Part shown: positions 45,722-57,351 of the stretch, in pieces
Numbering within the stretch: the stretch's first letter is position 1
How the letters are laid out: each line of letters opens with the position of its first letter
Assembly (NCBI GenBank): GCA_022432975.1
Contig: CM039508.1
Location: 50,371,646-50,435,645, forward strand
Direction: 5' to 3'
Length of the DNA: 64,000 nt
DNA from: Begonia masoniana
Lineage: Eukaryota > Streptophyta > Magnoliopsida > Cucurbitales > Begoniaceae
Position numbers and translations under genes: made by a program
The notes under the pieces: generated by a model
Told to the model about the DNA's origin: nothing
Seen by the model: the letters and a program-made list of their open reading frames with translations, nothing else
The model's database searches: none

Positions 45722-47117
45722 TGTCAGGACCCGACCCAGCCCCAGACCGGATCCCGACGGATAGGATTCCCGAGTTGGGAATTATTCGACGACAGACCGA
45801 CGATCATTCAACGCAACGACTTTCTTCTAACGATTCCTACGTGGCATCTTAAAATATGAAGTATTCTATAAACAAATCAATGAACTATTTACATTAAACA
45901 TCAGAATACAACAGCGGAAACAATAAAATAAAACGAGTCACGACATGTGACTTTTCAATTCTAACAATAAAATAATAAATCGGATCGATCCTATGCCTCG
46001 TTGTACATATTTACCTTTGACCTTGGTTATCCTTTTCGGTGAACGTATCCAAAAATCTGAAAAATATAGATAATCCACAAATGAGCTTACGCTCAGCAAG
46101 TAAAACAAACACCTAGAATAATTAATCTAGGCTCTATCCCATAATTTAGGACCCAACATCTTCCTTCCATTTCTATCATAAAGAATTTCAATTTCTCAAT
46201 TCAAACCAAGTAACACATTTACCTTTTTAAACTCATATTATTTTCATATAGTTTTATGTTATATGAAATCAATTATAACCAATAAAACTAAGGCACCATA
46301 ATACTACAACCAATGCACCATGATACCAAAATTATGCATTTACAATTATCAATCAAAGAATTTCCAATTTTCAGTGCATTATTTAACAAATGTGATTTTT
46401 AAATAATTCATTGAAAATTGGAAATTCTTGATTGATGATTGTATCGGAATGTTGGATTAAATACAATGTGACATTGACATTCTTATTGAACTTGTGATTT
46501 TGAATGCTTAATTTATTACAATTACATTTGATATTAGGTGGTGAATGTGAATTGAAAAATGTAGAGTTTAAGCATACCCGTTTTATAGCATTGGTATGGT
46601 TATTAAAGAAGCATGAAAAATTGACAATGAAGGATTATAGAGAATGATAGAGGATGTTGGGTCTTAGATTATGAGATAGAGCCTAAATTAATTATTCTAG
46701 GTGTTTGTTTTACTTGCTGAGCGTAAAGTTCATTTGTGGATTATCTATATTTTTCAGATATCAGAAACGTTCACCAGAAAGGAAAAAAAAAACAAGGTCA
46801 AAGGTAAAGATGTACAACGAGGCATAGGATCGATCCGATTTATTATTTTATTGTCAGAGTCGAAAAGTCACATGTCGTGACTCGTTTTTATTTTATTGTT
46901 TCCGCTATATTCTGATGTTTAATGTAAATTGTTGGATGAGTATAAATGTCAATAGTTCATTGATTTGTTTATAGAATACTTCATATTTTAGGATGCCATG
47001 TAGGATAAATGTTTGAAAGTCGTTGTGTTGAATGGTCGTTGGTCTGTCGTTGACTAATTCCCACCTCGGGAATCCTATCCATCGGGATCCGGTCGGGGGC
47101 CGGGTCGGGTCCTGACA
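45722..47117. mobile_element. 1396-bp palindromic element inside the Cassandra 3' LTR
   Basis: It begins TGTCAGGACCCGACCC and ends GGGTCGGGTCCTGACA, with GGGTC duplicated on both sides (45717-45721, 47118-47122). The outer arms, about 45722-46160 and 46655-47117, are inverted copies: GATCCCGACGGATAGGATTC pairs with GAATCCTATCCATCGGGATC, and GCTTACGCTCAGCAAGTAAA with TTTACTTGCTGAGCGTAAAG. The middle has diverged, but the centre (46336-46445) is again a tight palindrome (TTTCCAATTTTCA / TGAAAATTGGAAA). No coding capacity. The arm sequence resembles a Gypsy LTR. TG...CA ends and a 5-bp TSD point to retroviral-type integration. Confidence 0.82.
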
Positions 47118-49548
47118 GGGTCGTAGCTCAATATGCTCCCCTCACGGATTTGTATGGCGATAACTTTCTCGTCGATCAAGCAACATGGTACTGCTCTCGC
47201 CAGAGCACTTTAACTTCAGAGTGCTTATGGGATTCGTTGTCAATTGTACTCCAAAATGCGTCTTACTATATTGGGAGGGTTTCTTTACATATGTTTTATT
47301 TTCATATACCTCCTCAAGCGATGTGGGATTGTGACGATCCCTTTTTACGACCCGAGATTTGCCTATACTCGAATCTGAGATTTAGCTACACTCGGCTTAG
47401 ATCCCGAGGTTTGCCTCGCAGTTGTGTTAATACGTACACATTCGGGTCATCATAATCAACCCCATCGGGGGCCCAACGTCCTTGTTGGCCATATTTTCGG
47501 TTGGTTACAGGCTTTGATACCATTTATAACGACATTTTTTTCCAGTAAGATATTGTCCTCTGTGGGGATTGAATCGTGTCACGACCCTAATACTGTACCC
47601 GATTTTCCACATTATTATTATTATTTTTTTTATTTTTTTATTTTTATATCTTTGTACTTAATTAAACTTAACGGAATTGAAATCTACATTTTAAATTACT
47701 TAAAACAAAATCATTTATAACTTTAAAACTATTTAAAACAATTAATAAAACAATTAATTACTTTTATCAAATCGGTCAAGGGCAAAACTGGAAGACAGAG
47801 AAAAAGAATGCGGCGCCCAATCGCTGCATTATGCAGCGATCAGTCGCTGCATATTGCAGCGATCAGTCGCTGCATTGAGGCGCCCAGTTGCCTTTGCTTC
47901 ACAATAAAATGCTCTCTGGAATTCCAGAGAGCAAATACTAAATCAACACTCTCTGGAATCCGATTCCAGAAAGCAAAACACCTTGTAATTTTACACATTT
48001 CTCATCCATAAACACAATGCACTTATAACTTAAATTCAACTAAAACGTATCCTAGACTCAATCAACTTGCAGCGGACTTTGCGAAATCTAACTGCGTGGA
48101 TCGCTCTAAAAATCGAGCATATCCGAAATAAACCTAAAGACCAATCCAAACATCTCCATAGCATACAAATAAAAGCTTTAACAAAACGTTTTATAAAAAA
48201 AGTTTATAAAACGTTAAAACATCAGTCTATCCACTAATCAACTACCAGAACCAAACATCCTAAAATGTCTATTCAATTCAATTCATTTGTCAGCCCAAAA
48301 TGTCCCAAACCCTCAAAATCTATACATACTGTCCCCACGGGTCAGGTAAGCGTCGACTGCGCTAGCACACCACCGCAGCCATCCTCCGTCAACTAGACTC
48401 AAGCCTCAGGAGGAGGAATCTCATCCTCACCTGTATCCTCATAATCACCTACACCATACAATACACTATGAGATAAAAATCTCAGCAAGCTCTCATAAAT
48501 GCAACTATATGCTATGCGTGTGAGTTCAGAAATCATGTAGCATTTTCTTTACTTTACTCTGTGGGTGTCACCGAGATCTCAACCTCCTAACCAGAGAGAG
48601 CCCATCCAGCGGTCAGACTACTCTTTCCAGTTAGAAGAGGGGGGTACACGCTTACAACACGTACAGCCGTGCCTGAACCTCATCTTGCATGACCTATATC
48701 TGTATGAATATGCAATAGATGTGGTATTGCGACAAGCCCCTGCGTGCCTCCACAATAGGTCGAGCCCCTCTCCAGGCCACATCGCCATTTCCTTTAAAAC
48801 ATCATGCAGAAATTCATTTTCTATGTTCTTTTGAAAACACGTGATGCATGAACAGTTTATAACAGAATTTAAACACTCAGCATACATACCATCAAGACTG
48901 CAAAACATAATCTACAAAACAATTAAACCTAACTACCTAACCAAAGCAATATAAACTACTGCGTCTCCAAACTCCTCGAAACGACTTCGATGTACGGTGT
49001 AGGCCAATCGGCCAGAAAAGAATCACGAGAACTTACCTAGTGTCCAAAGCAGCTCAAGCTCCGTCCACGAGCGTTGTTTGTCTGAGGCAAAACATAACGG
49101 TCGATGTTAAAACAATTTAAGCTTCTAAACGTCCTAATTAACAAAACCTTAACTAAAGAATTTCTTAAAACGTCCAATCTAATTATTCGAAGCATATCGA
49201 TGAACAATTTACGATTGATACCTTGAAACTACAATTTACGAGTTTTTCCCTAAAACCCGAAATTTCACAAATTCTAACATTTTTCCTAAATCAATTAGAT
49301 TAGTCCAATAACGTCCAATACGTTCAATATATACTTAATTAAAGCAAACCTATAAATTTCGAATCCTAAATCTCATTTTTAATCGAAACTCTAAACGAAC
49401 CCTAATTGGTTTAACTCTACGAAACTCAGAATTTAACGCTCTAAAACTATAGAATCATACCTAGAGCGTCGATTGGAGGAGAAAACGTGAAGGAAACGGA
49501 TCGAACGGAAGTCGGAACGGAGTCGGATTGGAGATCGCGCGAGGGAGG

Positions 49549-51086
49549 TGTTGCGAAAAATCGTACTACGCAAGTGCACGTGTCGCAAAAGTAATAAAGT
49601 GTGTATTAAGTACGAGTGTCGATCCCACGAGGAATAATTATGTTAAAAGTTGAATATCTAATTTCTAGTTTAATTTGAAAAGAAACAATAAATTTAGTGA
49701 TTTGGATTTTTAAAACTAAAATAATTCAAATAAAATAAGTGAACAATTTAAATAAAATATTCTAAAATAAAGAAGTAAGATTATATGTTGAGAAAATCCA
49801 GGGTTCCGATTTCACTTAGCTAATCCTATTTATCAGACCTAATTCAAATAGTTAAATCCTATTTCTATGTGTTGATGGCAATTTCACGAAAATATTTATC
49901 AATCTCTCTCGAGCAAAGATAAACTTATTCAACTAACGAATTATCACCTCTCGGTCTCTAATCTTGAGAATTAATTGAATACATTAGGAACAAGAAATTA
50001 TATTACCACTCAAACGTCCTAACTATCTCTAGCCTAGGATCCTTTTTAAGGCAAACTATTCAGTGCACGGTTAAATTCTCCGCTCTCGCATCCTGAATCA
50101 ACCCTAAAGTTCTTAGTTTTGCTGATCAAGCAAACCTAAGCATTACGTTCAGAATAGATTACTCAACACAGAACAGAAACAGGAAATTAAATACTTGAAT
50201 TAAGAAAAACAAATAATCATAACTAGGCTACATCGAAACCCTAGAACAAACGTTTAGTTCATGCTAAAAGGTAAATAAACAACGATATTAAGGAGTTGCA
50301 TAATTAAAATGAAGAAATAAAAGGAAAATAAAAAAATAGTTGTCGCCGGAATTGCTCCTCGCCGAAAATCGCCTCGGTGAAGCTCTCTGCCGCTGCTCCA
50401 GGATGTAGCTTCTTAATCTCCAAGCGCTAGGTCTATTAGGTTTTTAATAGTTTCTTTTAAATCGGTTAACGGCTGGGATTAAATTTGATTTAAGTTGAAT
50501 GGCTCGGATTAAAACAACGCATCATTCCATATTTGTAGATGATAAGCGATCGATCTCTGGCATGTGGAAGAGATCGATCGCTGCTTCTTAATTTGCTGCA
50601 TCTCTCGCCGAATCTTTGCTGTTTCCTTCTCTTTATGCATTGGCGATCGATCTCTGGGTAACTTAGAGATCGATCGCTGCCTCTTCATTCTCATCCATGT
50701 ATGGCGATTGATCTCTGGACTTCATAGAGATCAATCGCTGCTTTCAAGCTTTGTGCTTTTAAACATGCTGCATCTCTTTAAGCAATCATGCACTATGTGT
50801 ATTACTTCTTCTTTCTTTTCTTTATGCAAGGCGATCGATCTCTGCCAAGTTACAGAGATCGATCGCTTTCCTCTTTGCAATTCTTCTAAATTCCATCCTC
50901 TCTGTTCTTCAGACTTCTCTTTTCTTGTCTTCAACTTCACTTTAATTCTTTTATTTTCTGTCCCTGTTCTGGTTAAAATTACTGCAACTTGCACAAAATA
51001 TATTAGATTTTCTTCCAATGCTTGAGAAAAACTTATCAAATCAAATCTAGAAAGTATAAATAAGTGTGTAAAATACACACTTATCA
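49549..51086 (-). repeat. Athila 3' LTR
   Basis: Minus strand starts TGATAAGTGTGTATTTTACA and ends TTTTTCGCAACA. The U3 part (50546-50866) contains four hairpins built from GCGATCGATCTCTG and its reverse. Its boundaries are set by comparison with 57352-58890. Confidence 0.93.
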
Positions 51087-51096
51087 CACCCCCAAA
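51087..51096 (-). other. Polypurine tract of the Athila element
   Basis: Minus-strand TTTGGGGGTG directly before the 3' LTR, the site that primes plus-strand DNA synthesis. A matching tract (CACCCCC on the plus strand) follows the internal LTR fragment at 52914-52920. Confidence 0.75.
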
Positions 51097-51828
51097 CTTG
51101 AATGAAAGCTTGTCCTCAAGCGAACAAATATAAGCATAGAATTCTAGCAAAATTTATTCAGGAATTTCTAAAAATTAAAGTCCGCAAAATATTTAAAATT
51201 TTCATGGTAAAATTATCTAAATCACAGTTTGCAGTATTTCGTCTCAGCTTGATATTTGCATGCAAACAAACCATCTAAATAAACACTTTCAATAATACAA
51301 ATCATGATATCACATTGAAAGAAGCTTAATCAGAAATTCTTGTGTGTGTACATGCTCAAACTCATTCTCGTTTAACTGATAGATCTATAATTGTGTCTTA
51401 TGAGAAGGGAAATCAAAAATAACTCTCAGGGTCACTCCATCCACTCTTATTGTTCATTAGTCTTGCCCATTATTCACTAATAACAAATATGAGTAAACAG
51501 AATAAAAGTCGATAGGTCTTTAATTAAGCTTGTAATGTAAGGCTGGGTTTATAAGGTAAGAAATTTTTAGATTCAAGCGAAACTCTAGAGCACAATCCAT
51601 CCTTATGCCACCCTCACTTCTTACACTCACTTGAACTCTTTTCTAATAGTTAACTCAATAATCCCCCCAAACTTGTCTCACTCTCTATTTTTCAAAACTA
51701 ACTCCTTTGTCAATGTCTTTACTAACAAACATAAAATACAAATAATGATGAGAACAACAAATTAAATAGCACATAAAAAATTGTTCTACTAGTGAACAAT
51801 TCAACTTTCTACTAACTTTGAATTTTTC

Positions 51829-54557
51829 TCTTTTTTTTTTTTTTTTTTTGAACAATAAAATCTCAAAATACTACAACTTAGACAATTGACAAAAGAATTA
51901 GTTCTGATTCTCACCACTACTTTCTCCAACTCTCCCCATAATATGTACCCACAACCCTGTGCTCAATAACAGGATAATCAAAATAATTTTAGGATAGGCT
52001 TAGATTAAGGTTGACAAAATAGTGGTAAATGAAGGTTCAAATAGGAGACTAGGGGTGCCATTTAAATGACACAAATAGGGTATGTCAATAAAAGCTCAAA
52101 CGGTCCAAAAATGGCCTAAGTCATTCTCTTATGTCTGCAAAAATCACAATTTGTATTCATGAATGCAGGGCAAAACCAGGAACAATTTAATTCTCACTAA
52201 TCATAACTAGGCTACATCGAAACCCTAGAACAAACGTTTAGTTCATGCTAAAGGTAAATAAACAACGATATTAAGGAGTTGCATAATTAAAATGAAGAAA
52301 TAAAAGGAAAATAAAAAAATAGTTGTCGCCGGAATTGCTCCTCGCCGAAAATCGCCTCGGTGAAGCTCTCTGCCGCTGCTCCAGGATGTAGCTTCTTAAT
52401 CTCCAAGCGCTAGGTCTATTAGGTTTTTAATAGTTTCTTTTAAATCGGTTAACGGCTGGGATTAAATTTGATTTAAGTTGAATGGCTCGGATTAAAACAA
52501 CGCATCATTCCATATTTGTAGATGATAAGCGATCGATCTCTGCCAAGTTACAGAGATCGATCGCTGCTTTCAAGCTTTGTGCTTTTAAACATGCTGCATC
52601 TCTTTCAAGCAATCATGCACTATGTGTATTACTTCTTCTTTCTTTTCTTTATGCAAGGCGATCGATCTCTGCCAAGTTACAGAGATCGATCGCTTTCCTC
52701 TTTGCAATTCTTCTAAATTCCATCCTCTCTGTTCTTCAGACTTCTCTTTTCTTGTCTTCAACTTCACTTTAATTCTTTTATTTTCTGTCCCTGTTCTGGT
52801 TAAAATTACTGCAACTTGCACAAAATATATTAGATTTTCTTCCAATGCTTGAGAAAAACTTATCAAATCAAATCTAGAAAGTATAAATAAGTGTGTAAAA
52901 TACACACTTATCACACCCCCTCTCCACTCCCCATAATATGTACCCACACCCTGTGCTCAATAACAGGATAATCAAAATAATTTTAGGATAGGCTTAGATT
53001 AAGGTGACAAAATAGTGGTAAATGAAGGTTCAAATAGGAGACTAGGGGTGCCATTTAAATGACACAAATAGGGTATGTCAATAAAAGCTCAAACGGTCCA
53101 AAAATGGCCTAAGTCATTCTCTTATGTCTGCAAAAATCACAATTTGTATTCATGAATGCAGGGCAAACCCGGAACATTAATTCTCACTAATCACTCACTA
53201 AATTTAATGGAGCTCACTCCCTTTCAGTGTTTACACTCAAGCACTCCCTTACTGTGTTTAGGCTCTCGATCTCAAGATAACAATTTATATCATTATCAGC
53301 TAAATTTAAATAAGAATGAACATTTCCACACAAACAAGTATAACTTCCTAAGCTCCAATCAATGCTACTATCACAAATCGTACTATCTCAGAATCTATTC
53401 AGAAGTTGAAACATGCATTTATCAAAGGTGCAATCATCGACACTTTAAACAATTGAAATAAATAATCATACCATAGAATTCAAAATATTAAGCAGACTTA
53501 CTAATCTAAACATGTTTTATAAATTTAAAATAATATCTAAATAAAAACCCCCCCAAACTTAATATAAACATTGTCCCCAATGTAAATAAAGCATCTACGA
53601 AAAATAGGAAAGGGATAGTGTACTCATATGGGGCTTGGCAGTAGTGTGGTGGAGTTTTGGTCGAAGGAACAATCGAGCAGAGGAGCTTTTTTTTTTTTTT
53701 TTTTTTTTTTGAACAATAAAATCTCAAAATACTACAACTTAGACAATTGACAAAAGAATTAGTTCTGATTCTCACCACTACTTTCTCCAACTCTCCCCAT
53801 AATATGTACCCACAACCCTGTGCTCAATAACAGGATAATCAAAATAATTTTAGGATAGGCTTAGATTAAGGTTGACAAAATAGTGGTAAATGAAGGTTCA
53901 AATAGGAGACTAGGGGTGCCATTTAAATGACACAAATAGGGTATGTCAATAAAAGCTCAAACGGTCCAAAAATGGCCTAAGTCATTCTCTTATGTCTGCA
54001 AAAATCACAATTTGTATTCATGAATGCAGGGCAAAACCAGGAACAATTTAATTCTCACTAATCACTCACTAAATTTAAATGGAGCTCACTCCCTTTCAGT
54101 GTTTACACTCAAGCACTCCCTTACTGTGTTTAGGCTCTCGATCTCAAGATAACAATTTATATCATTATCAGCTAAATTTAAATAAGAATGAACATTTCCA
54201 CACAAACAAGTATAACTTCCTAAGCTCCAATCAATGCTACTATCACAAATCGTACTATCTCAGAATCTATTCAGAAGTTGAAACATGCATTATCAAGGTG
54301 CAATCATCGACACTTTAAACAATGAAATAAATAATCATACCATAGAATTCAAAATATTAAGCAGACTTACTAATCTAAACATGTTTTATAAATTTAAAAT
54401 AATATCTAAATAAAAACCCCCCCAAACTTAATATAAACATTGTCCCCAATGTAAATAAAGCATCTACGAAAAATAGGAAAGGGGATAGTGTACCTCATAT
54501 GGGGCTTGGCAGTAGTGTGGTGGAGTTTTGGTCGAAGGAACAATCGAGCAGAGGAGC

Positions 54558-54583
<26 letters not shown>
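51829..54583 (-). repeat. Internal duplicated blocks bounded by poly-T runs
   Basis: Plus-strand coordinates: block A 51850-52199, block B 52921-53710 and block C 53711-54583 are copies of one non-coding unit (starts GAACAATAAAATCTCAAAAT, ends GCAGAGGAGC plus a T run). C is complete at about 870 bp, B lacks the start and A lacks the end. T runs of 19-26 bases lie at 51831-51849, 53687-53710 and 54558-54583, at the block borders. The copies are nearly identical. Confidence 0.88.
52200..52913 (-). repeat. Truncated LTR copy inside the Athila element
   Basis: It matches 3' LTR bases from about 50216 to 51086, from TCATAACTAGGCTACATCG to ACACACTTATCA, but keeps only two of the four U3 hairpins (about 52528 and 52658). 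The loss is explained by recombination between hairpins. It is followed by its own polypurine tract, so blocks A and B flank an LTR-PPT joint. Confidence 0.88.
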
Positions 54584-54588
<5 letters not shown>

Positions 54589-54750
54589 AAAATTAAATAC
54601 TCATAAAATCAAACGAAATAAAAATAAGAATAAAAGAAAATAACAACTAAAGAAAACAAAAATGCAAATAACGAAGTAAAAGGATACTAGAGTGGGCTGC
54701 CTCCCACTAAGCGCTTGTATTTATTGTCGACGGCCCGACATCATACTGCT

Positions 54751-55872
54751 TCATGTTGGGTCGGGATATATGATTGGCTTTGTATTTTGAAATGTATCGT
54801 CCCAATATGGTGTCAATCGTTGCCCATTTAACAACTTGTCATTCGCCAGAAGCTTTTTGTGATCAGGTGGTTTCTTAATAGGTGGTATACCCCGTAATGG
54901 CGACTCCCCCAAACTTTCAACACACTGCTTCCCATTAGGCTCAACAAAATTGTTTGGTTGATGTGAAGCCTCTATTGGGTACTCCAGTGATTTATACACT
55001 TTGAATGTGACAGCTTCATCTTGTACGTGCAATTTAAGCTCTCCTTTTCTGAGATCAATTACAGCTCCTCCTGTTGCTAAAAATGGTCGACCTAATATTA
55101 TCGGGATGCTTCGGTCTTCGTCCATATCGAGAATCAAGAAGTCAGCGGGAAAAATAAACTTGTCGACTTTGACAAGGACATCTTCAATCACCCCATACGG
55201 ATGCTTTATAGAGCGATCGGCCATCTGTAGAATTACACTTGTGGGCTTTGCTTCACCAATACCCAGCTTACGAAATATAGATAGCGGCATCAAATTTATA
55301 CTAGCACCCAAATCACATAATGCCCGCTCAAAAATGGACTCCCCAATTGCACATGGTATGGTGAAACTTCCCGGATCTTTCAATTTTTGTGGAAGCTTCC
55401 GTTGAACAATGGCACTACATTCCTCAGTCAAAGCGATCGTGCCATATTTGTCAATTTTTCGTTTATGAGACAAGATGTCTTTCAGAAACTTTGCATATTT
55501 AGGCATTTGCTCGAGTGCCTCTACGAATGGAATGTTGATGTGGAGCTTTTTGAAGATATCAAGAAACTTAGAAAACTGATTATCAAGCTTTACATTTTTC
55601 AGGCGTTGTGGGGGAAATTTTGGGATGATCTCCTTGGGGATGTGAGGTGAAGCTTTCTGTAACTCTTGATCCTTTGGTGTGGACTCGGATGATGACGAAT
55701 GCATTCCGTCATGTGCGACCACTTTCTTATTTTCTTTGGTGCAATTTTCAATAACATTTCCACTCCTAAGTGTGATGGCATTGCATTGTTCTCTGGGGTT
55801 GAGTTCAGTGGAACTGGGTAATGTGCCTTGTGGGCGTCCATTTAGTGCAGCTGCCATCTGGCCCATTTGCAT
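54751..55872 (-). CDS. Athila protease region (Gag-Pro polyprotein, second half)
   Basis: 373 codons, in the same frame as gag and separated from it by one TAA (55876-55878). It has the Athila marker EQCNAITLRSGNVIEN near the start, a basic linker, and a retropepsin-like domain with CDLGASINLMPLSIFRKLGI (active-site DLGA), LQMADRSIKHPYGVIEDVLV, ADFLILDMDEDRSIPIILGR and PFLATGGAVIDLRKGELKL. It ends where the RT would begin in an autonomous element. Probable role: maturation of Gag. Confidence 0.85.
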   Translation of the reverse strand: MQMGQMAAALNGRPQGTLPSSTELNPREQCNAITLRSGNVIENCTKENKKVVAHDGMHSSSSESTPKDQELQKASPHIPKEIIPKFPPQRLKNVKLDNQFSKFLDIFKKLHINIPFVEALEQMPKYAKFLKDILSHKRKIDKYGTIALTEECSAIVQRKLPQKLKDPGSFTIPCAIGESIFERALCDLGASINLMPLSIFRKLGIGEAKPTSVILQMADRSIKHPYGVIEDVLVKVDKFIFPADFLILDMDEDRSIPIILGRPFLATGGAVIDLRKGELKLHVQDEAVTFKVYKSLEYPIEASHQPNNFVEPNGKQCVESLGESPLRGIPPIKKPPDHKKLLANDKLLNGQRLTPYWDDTFQNTKPIIYPDPT

Positions 55873-55875
55873 CTC

Positions 55876-57192
55876 TTAGCTTCGAATTTGGGCTGACTGA
55901 TTCTGTAAGGTGGTTCTTGTTTCAGCCATAAATTTATTCGTGTGCTCCCCCATTTCGGCAATTATATTGTTGGTGCGCTCTCCCATCTTGGCAATTAAAT
56001 CCTCTAGATTAGATGTTCTTTCTGGGAATGGAGGTCCTGGCTGAGTAACCTGTGGCATCTGTATGGCATTGTTGGGGTTCTTCCACGAGAAGTTCGGATG
56101 ATTGTTGTGCCCCCCATTATAATTATTCCCTGAATTCTGGTATGTCGGTCTTGTATAATTTCCCACATATTGTGCTTGTTCAGAGGAACTGCTAGCCATT
56201 TGATTAATTTGAGGACAGTTATCAGTCGCATGTGGTCCTTGACACCATTGACATTGCATGATCGGGGACTGAATGGCATTGACTGGGGCTTGATTACCTA
56301 GGATGTGTCTAGTGAGGGATGCCATTTGTGTAGTCAATGCTTTAATTGCTTCCATTTCTGGGGTATTTGACTGCTTCCTCAAAATCTGGCGCTCAACCGG
56401 GCACTGTTCATTATTAAGGGATAGCTCCTCTAATAGGTTGAATGCCTCCACTTCTGTCTTAGATAATAGCGACCCACCAGCTGCAGAGTTGACAAGAGTC
56501 CGTGTAGAAGGTGATAGGCCGATGAAGAATGTCTGTATTTGCATCCATTGTGGTAGACCATGTTGGGGGCATTTTCGTAAAAGTTCCTTAAATCGGCCCC
56601 ATGCTTCATAAACTGTCTCACCATCGAATTGAGTAAAATTGGTGATCTCGTTGCGAAGTCTTGCCATCTTTTCAAAGGGAAAGAATTTGGATAGAAATTT
56701 CTGCACTAAATCATTCCAAGTTGTAATTGAATCCGGGGGTAAGGAGTGTAACCAATTCTTTGCGCGATCTCTTAGTGTGAAGGGGAATAATCTAAGTTTG
56801 ACAGCATCCTCAGAGACATTGTGGTATTTAAAAGTATCACAGAACTCGACGAAGCTAGCAATATGATCCTTAGGGTCCTCGTTAGGCAGACCACAAAATT
56901 GATACTGTTGAATCATTTGTATTGTACCCGGCTTTATTTCAAAATTGTTGCATGTGATAGCAGGTTTTCGAATTGCTGATTGAACCCCGTCCATGGATGG
57001 CATAACATAATCTAACAATGTTCGTCTCCTGACTCCCTCAACCTCGACAACATGTGGTATATGAGCATTTTGATCATCTGCATTTTGATTATCTGCCATA
57101 ATTGCTTGTTTTGTTTCCCTTCGATTTCGGCGACAAGTTCGTTCAATTTCAAGATCGATAGGGATTAGGTTGGCAGTACCTAATTTTCGCAT
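55876..57192 (-). CDS. Athila Gag protein
   Basis: 438 codons from ATG at 57192. The N-terminus (PIDLEIERTCRRNRRE) is an Athila-like basic leader. The core retrotransposon gag domain includes CNNFEIKPGTIQMIQQYQFC, GLPNEDPKDHIASFVEFCDT, RLRLFPFTLRDRAKNWLHSL, PPDSITTWNDLVQKFLSKFF and GETVYEAWGRFKELLRKCPQ. A single CCHC-like knuckle (CQWCQGPHATDNC) lies near residues 305-320, followed by an Asn/Gln-rich tail. It makes the virus-like particle shell. The frame is intact apart from the terminal TAA that separates it from protease. Confidence 0.9.
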   Translation of the reverse strand: MRKLGTANLIPIDLEIERTCRRNRRETKQAIMADNQNADDQNAHIPHVVEVEGVRRRTLLDYVMPSMDGVQSAIRKPAITCNNFEIKPGTIQMIQQYQFCGLPNEDPKDHIASFVEFCDTFKYHNVSEDAVKLRLFPFTLRDRAKNWLHSLPPDSITTWNDLVQKFLSKFFPFEKMARLRNEITNFTQFDGETVYEAWGRFKELLRKCPQHGLPQWMQIQTFFIGLSPSTRTLVNSAAGGSLLSKTEVEAFNLLEELSLNNEQCPVERQILRKQSNTPEMEAIKALTTQMASLTRHILGNQAPVNAIQSPIMQCQWCQGPHATDNCPQINQMASSSSEQAQYVGNYTRPTYQNSGNNYNGGHNNHPNFSWKNPNNAIQMPQVTQPGPPFPERTSNLEDLIAKMGERTNNIIAEMGEHTNKFMAETRTTLQNQSAQIRS

Positions 57193-57327
57193 GCACCTGC
57201 AATGTGCAAATAATGTAATTTAAGCTTACAATAAAATAAAATAAAATAAATAAATAATAATAAAAAAATAAAATAAAATTTCAAATATAAACTAAAATCA
57301 AATAATTCAAAGATTAACAAAATTTAA

Positions 57328-57345
57328 TCCCCGGCAACGGTGCCA
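57328..57345 (-). other. Primer binding site (tRNA-Asp type)
   Basis: Minus strand TGGCACCGTTGCCGGGGA, seven bases inside the 5' LTR. It is complementary to the 3' end of plant tRNA-Asp with one mismatch; this is the PBS known from Athila elements. Confidence 0.85.
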
Positions 57346-57351
57346 AAAACT

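Noticed and set aside
47808..48011. 67-codon frame in the Gypsy solo LTR
   Set aside because: Contains direct repeats of a short word (TCGCTGCAT); no protein features.
50546..50866. Regularly spaced palindromic repeats reminiscent of CRISPR
   Set aside because: They are hairpins inside a plant LTR with unequal spacing, present identically in both LTRs; this is a eukaryotic genome.
50564..51025. 153-codon frame in the Athila LTR and its copies at 52522 and 58367
   Set aside because: The repeated peptide (DRSLxxYRDRSL) is a translation of the DNA hairpins and is interrupted differently in each copy.
55001..55405. Plus-strand frames opposite the Athila protease
   Set aside because: Shadows of the minus-strand gag-pro coding region.
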